A DNA stretch of 64,000 nucleotides from positions 434,001 through 498,000 of the forward strand of contig CANKXX010000003.1 of the NCBI GenBank assembly GCA_947487835.1, in the 5' to 3' direction. Shown piece by piece: positions 60,670 to 64,000 of this stretch (position 1 is its first letter; each line of letters starts with the position of its first letter). Source of the stretch: an uncultured Microbacteriaceae bacterium (GTDB lineage Bacteria; Actinomycetota; Actinomycetes; Actinomycetales; Microbacteriaceae). The notes below the pieces were generated by a model. The model was given only the letters and a program-made list of their open reading frames with translations, was not told the DNA's origin and did not search any database. The translations under genes were made by a program, and so were the position numbers.

Positions 60670-60749
60670 CGAATTCAGGCTCAGCTGCGACACGCCGCGT
60701 TTGGCGCTCTCGAATCCCGGCGTGTCGCAGCACAGCCTGAATTGTGAAC
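60670..60749. repeat. Palindromic repeat family 1, copy C
   Basis: AATTCAGGCT (60672-60681) pairs with AGCCTGAATT (60734-60743), and GCTGCGACACGCCG (60684-60697) with CGGCGTGTCGCAGC (60718-60731), a perfect 14-bp inner stem. It lies between the convergent MFS and 3-hydroxyisobutyrate-dehydrogenase-like genes. Confidence 0.92.
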
Positions 60750-60845
60750 ACAGGCGGAGGGGTGGGCTGAGCTAGGACCGCGGCCGCCGAAGCAGGCGCA
60801 GTGGCGGCGTGCGCGGCGCGACGCGACGCGACGGAACGGAGCGGG

Positions 60846-61691
60846 TCAGCGGGCCTCGGTCGCGATCACCGAGAAGTCGTGGTCGCCGAGACCGGCGTCC
60901 TGAGCGCGCTGCAAGGCGGCGAGCGCCGCGGTCAGCGCCACGAGCGGGCGGGGCGACGTGCCGACCATGAGCCGGGCGTCCTTCGCGAGCAGGTCCGCGG
61001 AGAACTGGGTGTCGTCGAAGGCGCCGGAGAGCACGTTCGCACCCTTCATTCCGGCGATCATGCCGAGGGCGGTGCCCTTGAGGGTTCCGAGCGTCTCCTC
61101 GGCAGTCAGACCACCCGCGGTGCCGAGCGTCACCGCCTCGACGAGGCCCTGCATGCCCACGGCGAGCGCGAGGTTCGCCACGAGCTTGCCCGTCGCCGCC
61201 TTCGCCGGCTCGTCGTAGCGCTGGAGTCGATCCGGGTCCGCCCACAGCCGCACGAGCGGCAGGATGCGCTCCACGGCCTGCTCCTCGCCGCCCACGACGA
61301 CGCCGAGCGCGCGGTTACGCGCGGGCGCGAGCGACCCGATCACCGGCGCATGCACGTACCGCACCCCTGATTCCGCGGCCCAGGCGGTCATCTCCGCCGC
61401 GTCGGCGGGCGCGATGGTCGTGATGTCCAGCCACACGGCGTCCTGGGCGAAGGGCAGGTTCCCCTCGGCCACGACGGCACGCACGGCATCCGGGCCGAAC
61501 AGCGCCGTGATCACGACCTCGGCACCCTCCACCGCCTCCGCCGCGGACGACGCGACTCCCGCGCCGGCCTGCTCCAGCCCGTCGGCGGCCCCGGCCGTCC
61601 TGTTCCAGACGCGCAGCTCGTGGCCGTCGTCGAGGACGTGCCGGGCGAGGATGCGGCCCATCCGGCCGAGTCCGAGGAATGCGATGGTCAT
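60846..61691 (-). CDS. NAD(P)-dependent 3-hydroxyisobutyrate-dehydrogenase-family protein
   Basis: This 281-residue beta-hydroxyacid dehydrogenase has the loop FLGLGRMGRILARHVLDDG at the N-terminus and the C-terminal catalytic Lys in GKLVANLALAVGMQ. The substrate motif after the nucleotide domain reads YVHAPVIGSLAPARNRALGV, so it belongs to the 3-HIBADH/tartronate semialdehyde/imine reductase superfamily; the exact substrate is open. GGAAGGA is the ribosome-binding site. Confidence 0.87.
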   Translation of the reverse strand: MTIAFLGLGRMGRILARHVLDDGHELRVWNRTAGAADGLEQAGAGVASSAAEAVEGAEVVITALFGPDAVRAVVAEGNLPFAQDAVWLDITTIAPADAAEMTAWAAESGVRYVHAPVIGSLAPARNRALGVVVGGEEQAVERILPLVRLWADPDRLQRYDEPAKAATGKLVANLALAVGMQGLVEAVTLGTAGGLTAEETLGTLKGTALGMIAGMKGANVLSGAFDDTQFSADLLAKDARLMVGTSPRPLVALTAALAALQRAQDAGLGDHDFSVIATEAR

Positions 61692-61728
61692 GTCAGTCCT
61701 TCCGTGGTGCGGCGAGCCGGGAATCTGC

Positions 61729-62799
61729 TCAACCGTCCGAGCAGGGGATGTTGGCCAGGCCCTTCTTGGCGTTCGAGTACGTGCAGAACACGACGGTGCC
61801 GGACGCGCCGTCCGCCGAGTTCACCTCGTACCCGGGCACGTTCTCCATCACCACGTTGTCACGGAAGCGGTTGCCGGTTCCCCAGCCGCCCGACACCGGG
61901 TGCACCTGGAACGCGTCGCTCAGGCTGCTGAAGCCCGCGTTCGCCCACACGGACGTGTTGTTCCCGCGCAGGTCGACCCAGGAGTCTGCGGCGTCCGCGC
62001 CGGAGTGGCCCGTGTTGTCAAAGATGTTCCAGGCGACGCGTCCCCCCGTCGTTCCTTCGCGGATGTCGATGCCCTCCGCGGACGTGTTCGTGAAGCTCGT
62101 GCTCTCGATGCGCACGTAGTCGGAGCGGTCGGGCGTGCCGGCCGCGCCGGTGACCGCAGGCCAGTCCTCCTGCGCGCTGCCGACGTAGACGCCCTCGCCC
62201 GCGCCGGCACTGGCCAGGCCGGTGTCGCTGATGGCCGAGTTCCGCACGGTGACGTAGGCGCTGTTCTTCCGGACGTGGATGCCGCGCGCGCCGACCGAGG
62301 TCACGCCGAGGTCCTCGAGCACGGAGTTGTCGGAGTCGGTCAGGACGATGCCGGCGGGCGACCGCGTCACGGAGAAGCCGGAGAGCAGCCACGCCTTGCC
62401 GGTCAGCGTGAGCGCGGGCTCGGTGCCCGTCAGTGCGCCGGTGGTGAGCACGGCGTCCCGCGAACCCCGGAGCGTGATGGGCTCCGCCTTCGTTCCGGAG
62501 CGCGCCGACCGGAAGGCGCCGGTGTACGTGCCGTCGCGCAGGCTGATCACCTGGCCGGGCACGGCGGCGTCCAGCGCGGCGCGGAGCTGCGCGGCGGTGG
62601 AGACCACAACCTCGGCGGACGTGGCCGCGACCGCCGCAGCCGGGACCGGCGCCGCGGCGGCAGCCGTCATCGGCGCGAGCGCGACGACGGAGGCGGCGGC
62701 GAGGGCCACCACGGTGCGGAGGACGCCGTTGCGGGAGGCGTCGGGGGCGGACAGCGGACGGCGCCGCGGCGCGGCCGCGGCTCGGAGGTGGCGGGGCAC
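61729..62799 (-). CDS. Secreted right-handed parallel beta-helix protein
   Basis: This 356-residue protein has an N-terminal leader (Arg-rich start, then LRTVVALAAASVVALAPMTAAAAA) and repeated short beta segments with polysaccharide-lyase/pectate-lyase-type turns (GIHVRKNSAYVTVRNSAIS, SDYVRIESTSFTNTSAEGID). Two cysteines at the end (FCTYSN and IPCSDG) may form a disulfide. It probably binds or cuts a plant or microbial polysaccharide outside the cell. The family without clear catalytic residues leaves function open. The start is GTG 62799. Confidence 0.8.
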   Translation of the reverse strand: MPRHLRAAAAPRRRPLSAPDASRNGVLRTVVALAAASVVALAPMTAAAAAPVPAAAVAATSAEVVVSTAAQLRAALDAAVPGQVISLRDGTYTGAFRSARSGTKAEPITLRGSRDAVLTTGALTGTEPALTLTGKAWLLSGFSVTRSPAGIVLTDSDNSVLEDLGVTSVGARGIHVRKNSAYVTVRNSAISDTGLASAGAGEGVYVGSAQEDWPAVTGAAGTPDRSDYVRIESTSFTNTSAEGIDIREGTTGGRVAWNIFDNTGHSGADAADSWVDLRGNNTSVWANAGFSSLSDAFQVHPVSGGWGTGNRFRDNVVMENVPGYEVNSADGASGTVVFCTYSNAKKGLANIPCSDG

Positions 62800-63104
62800 G
62801 TGGGGGGCTCTTTCTCGAGTCGTCGGCCCGGGATGGGTGGGCCCGGGCGCGCGGCCGAACGAGGTGATCCCCCATTCACCGGCATGCGCGAGTATCCGGC
62901 ACCCGAAGAACGAACGCAAGCCCTGGACAACCACGGATTCTGTGCATCTGCCGAGACCCGTGGGCGAGACGCTCCTCACGTCGTTCGCCGCGTCGCTCAC
63001 CGACCCCCGCGGGCGACGGGCTCCGCCCCCGCCGCACGGCATCGGGCCCGCCGGAACGCGTCCGACGGGCCCGATCGTGCCGGTCGCTCGGCGACCGGTG
63101 CGTG
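62800..63104. other. 305-bp intergenic region
   Basis: It holds the upstream region of the beta-helix gene (minus strand) and the terminator of the ribose-type binding protein gene (63041-63075). AGAAAGAG near 62813 is a weak ribosome-binding site for the former. No open reading frame with plausible coding character is seen. Confidence 0.6.
63041..63075 (-). terminator. Terminator hairpin downstream of the ribose-type binding protein gene
   Basis: ATCGGGCCCG (63041-63050) and CGGGCCCGAT (63066-63075) form a 10-bp stem, with CGGA/TCCG inside the loop adding a second stem. It begins 30 nt after the stop of the minus-strand gene. Confidence 0.8.

Positions 63105-64000
<896 letters not shown>

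Overview
The window is high-GC DNA (roughly 70% by eye) with dense genes, many GTG starts and 1-4 nt stop/start overlaps. Gene content points to a free-living actinobacterium. It has NucS mismatch endonuclease, a coproporphyrin-type heme pathway with HemQ, a group III phosphofructokinase, M13 peptidase and many leaderless genes. I infer Microbacteriaceae-like from gene style and operon make-up. Species cannot be decided from the sequence alone. No rRNA, tRNA, CRISPR array, transposase or phage gene cluster was seen.

Layout. 0-5.3 kb: the 3' part of a CotH-type surface protein with six ChW repeats, an ECF-like sigma factor translationally coupled to an O6-alkylguanine methyltransferase, a SulP transporter and a decayed methyltransferase. 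5.3-12.1 kb: a LacI-controlled oligosaccharide unit (regulator, lipoprotein binding protein, two permeases, GH3 glycosidase, all four structural genes closely coupled). 12.1-15.0 kb: a TPR-like membrane protein, a pentapeptide-repeat protein, an AlkA-like glycosylase and a thioesterase. 15.4-20.4 kb: an isolated cytochrome oxidase subunit I, a small regulator with a serine hydrolase and a membrane protein, and a nucleotidyltransferase. 20.5-28.1 kb: amino-acid permease plus UspA, panD, pfkA, a quinone-oxidoreductase-like enzyme, a DUF1304 protein and a DRGH nuclease.

28.4-44.3 kb is the heme locus. hemL, hemB, hemD, hemC, hemH and hemQ, then hemG and hemE, lie on the minus strand, and hemA lies divergently on the plus strand. 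Together they cover glutamyl-tRNA to heme by the coproporphyrin-dependent route. Between hemQ and hemG sit two foreign-looking blocks: a kinase-aldolase-racemase-like catabolic operon (34.7-37.8 kb) and three small membrane genes (37.9-38.9 kb). After hemA come two GNAT acetyltransferases and a NUDIX hydrolase. 46.1-64 kb holds mostly metabolic and transport genes: a uronate-dehydrogenase-like enzyme, M13 peptidase, NCS2 permease, ThuA/Gfo-Idh pair, MATE and MFS carriers, nucS, two HAD phosphatases, a VIT1 iron/manganese carrier, a beta-helix secreted protein and the 3' part of a ribose-type binding protein.

The most unusual content is intergenic. Four families of short repeats occur: two long-palindrome families sharing a GACACGCCG/CGGCGTGTC core, a nested GC-rich hairpin array at 26.3-26.7 kb, and a 24-bp core (CCCTGAGCCTGTCGAAGG) embedded in two tandem arrays with different periods (52 and 62 bp). 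A second genome-wide style is leaderless initiation: about eighteen genes have a -10-like hexamer ending 6-8 nt before the start codon, and this rule resolves several start choices (hemE, hemQ, pfkA).
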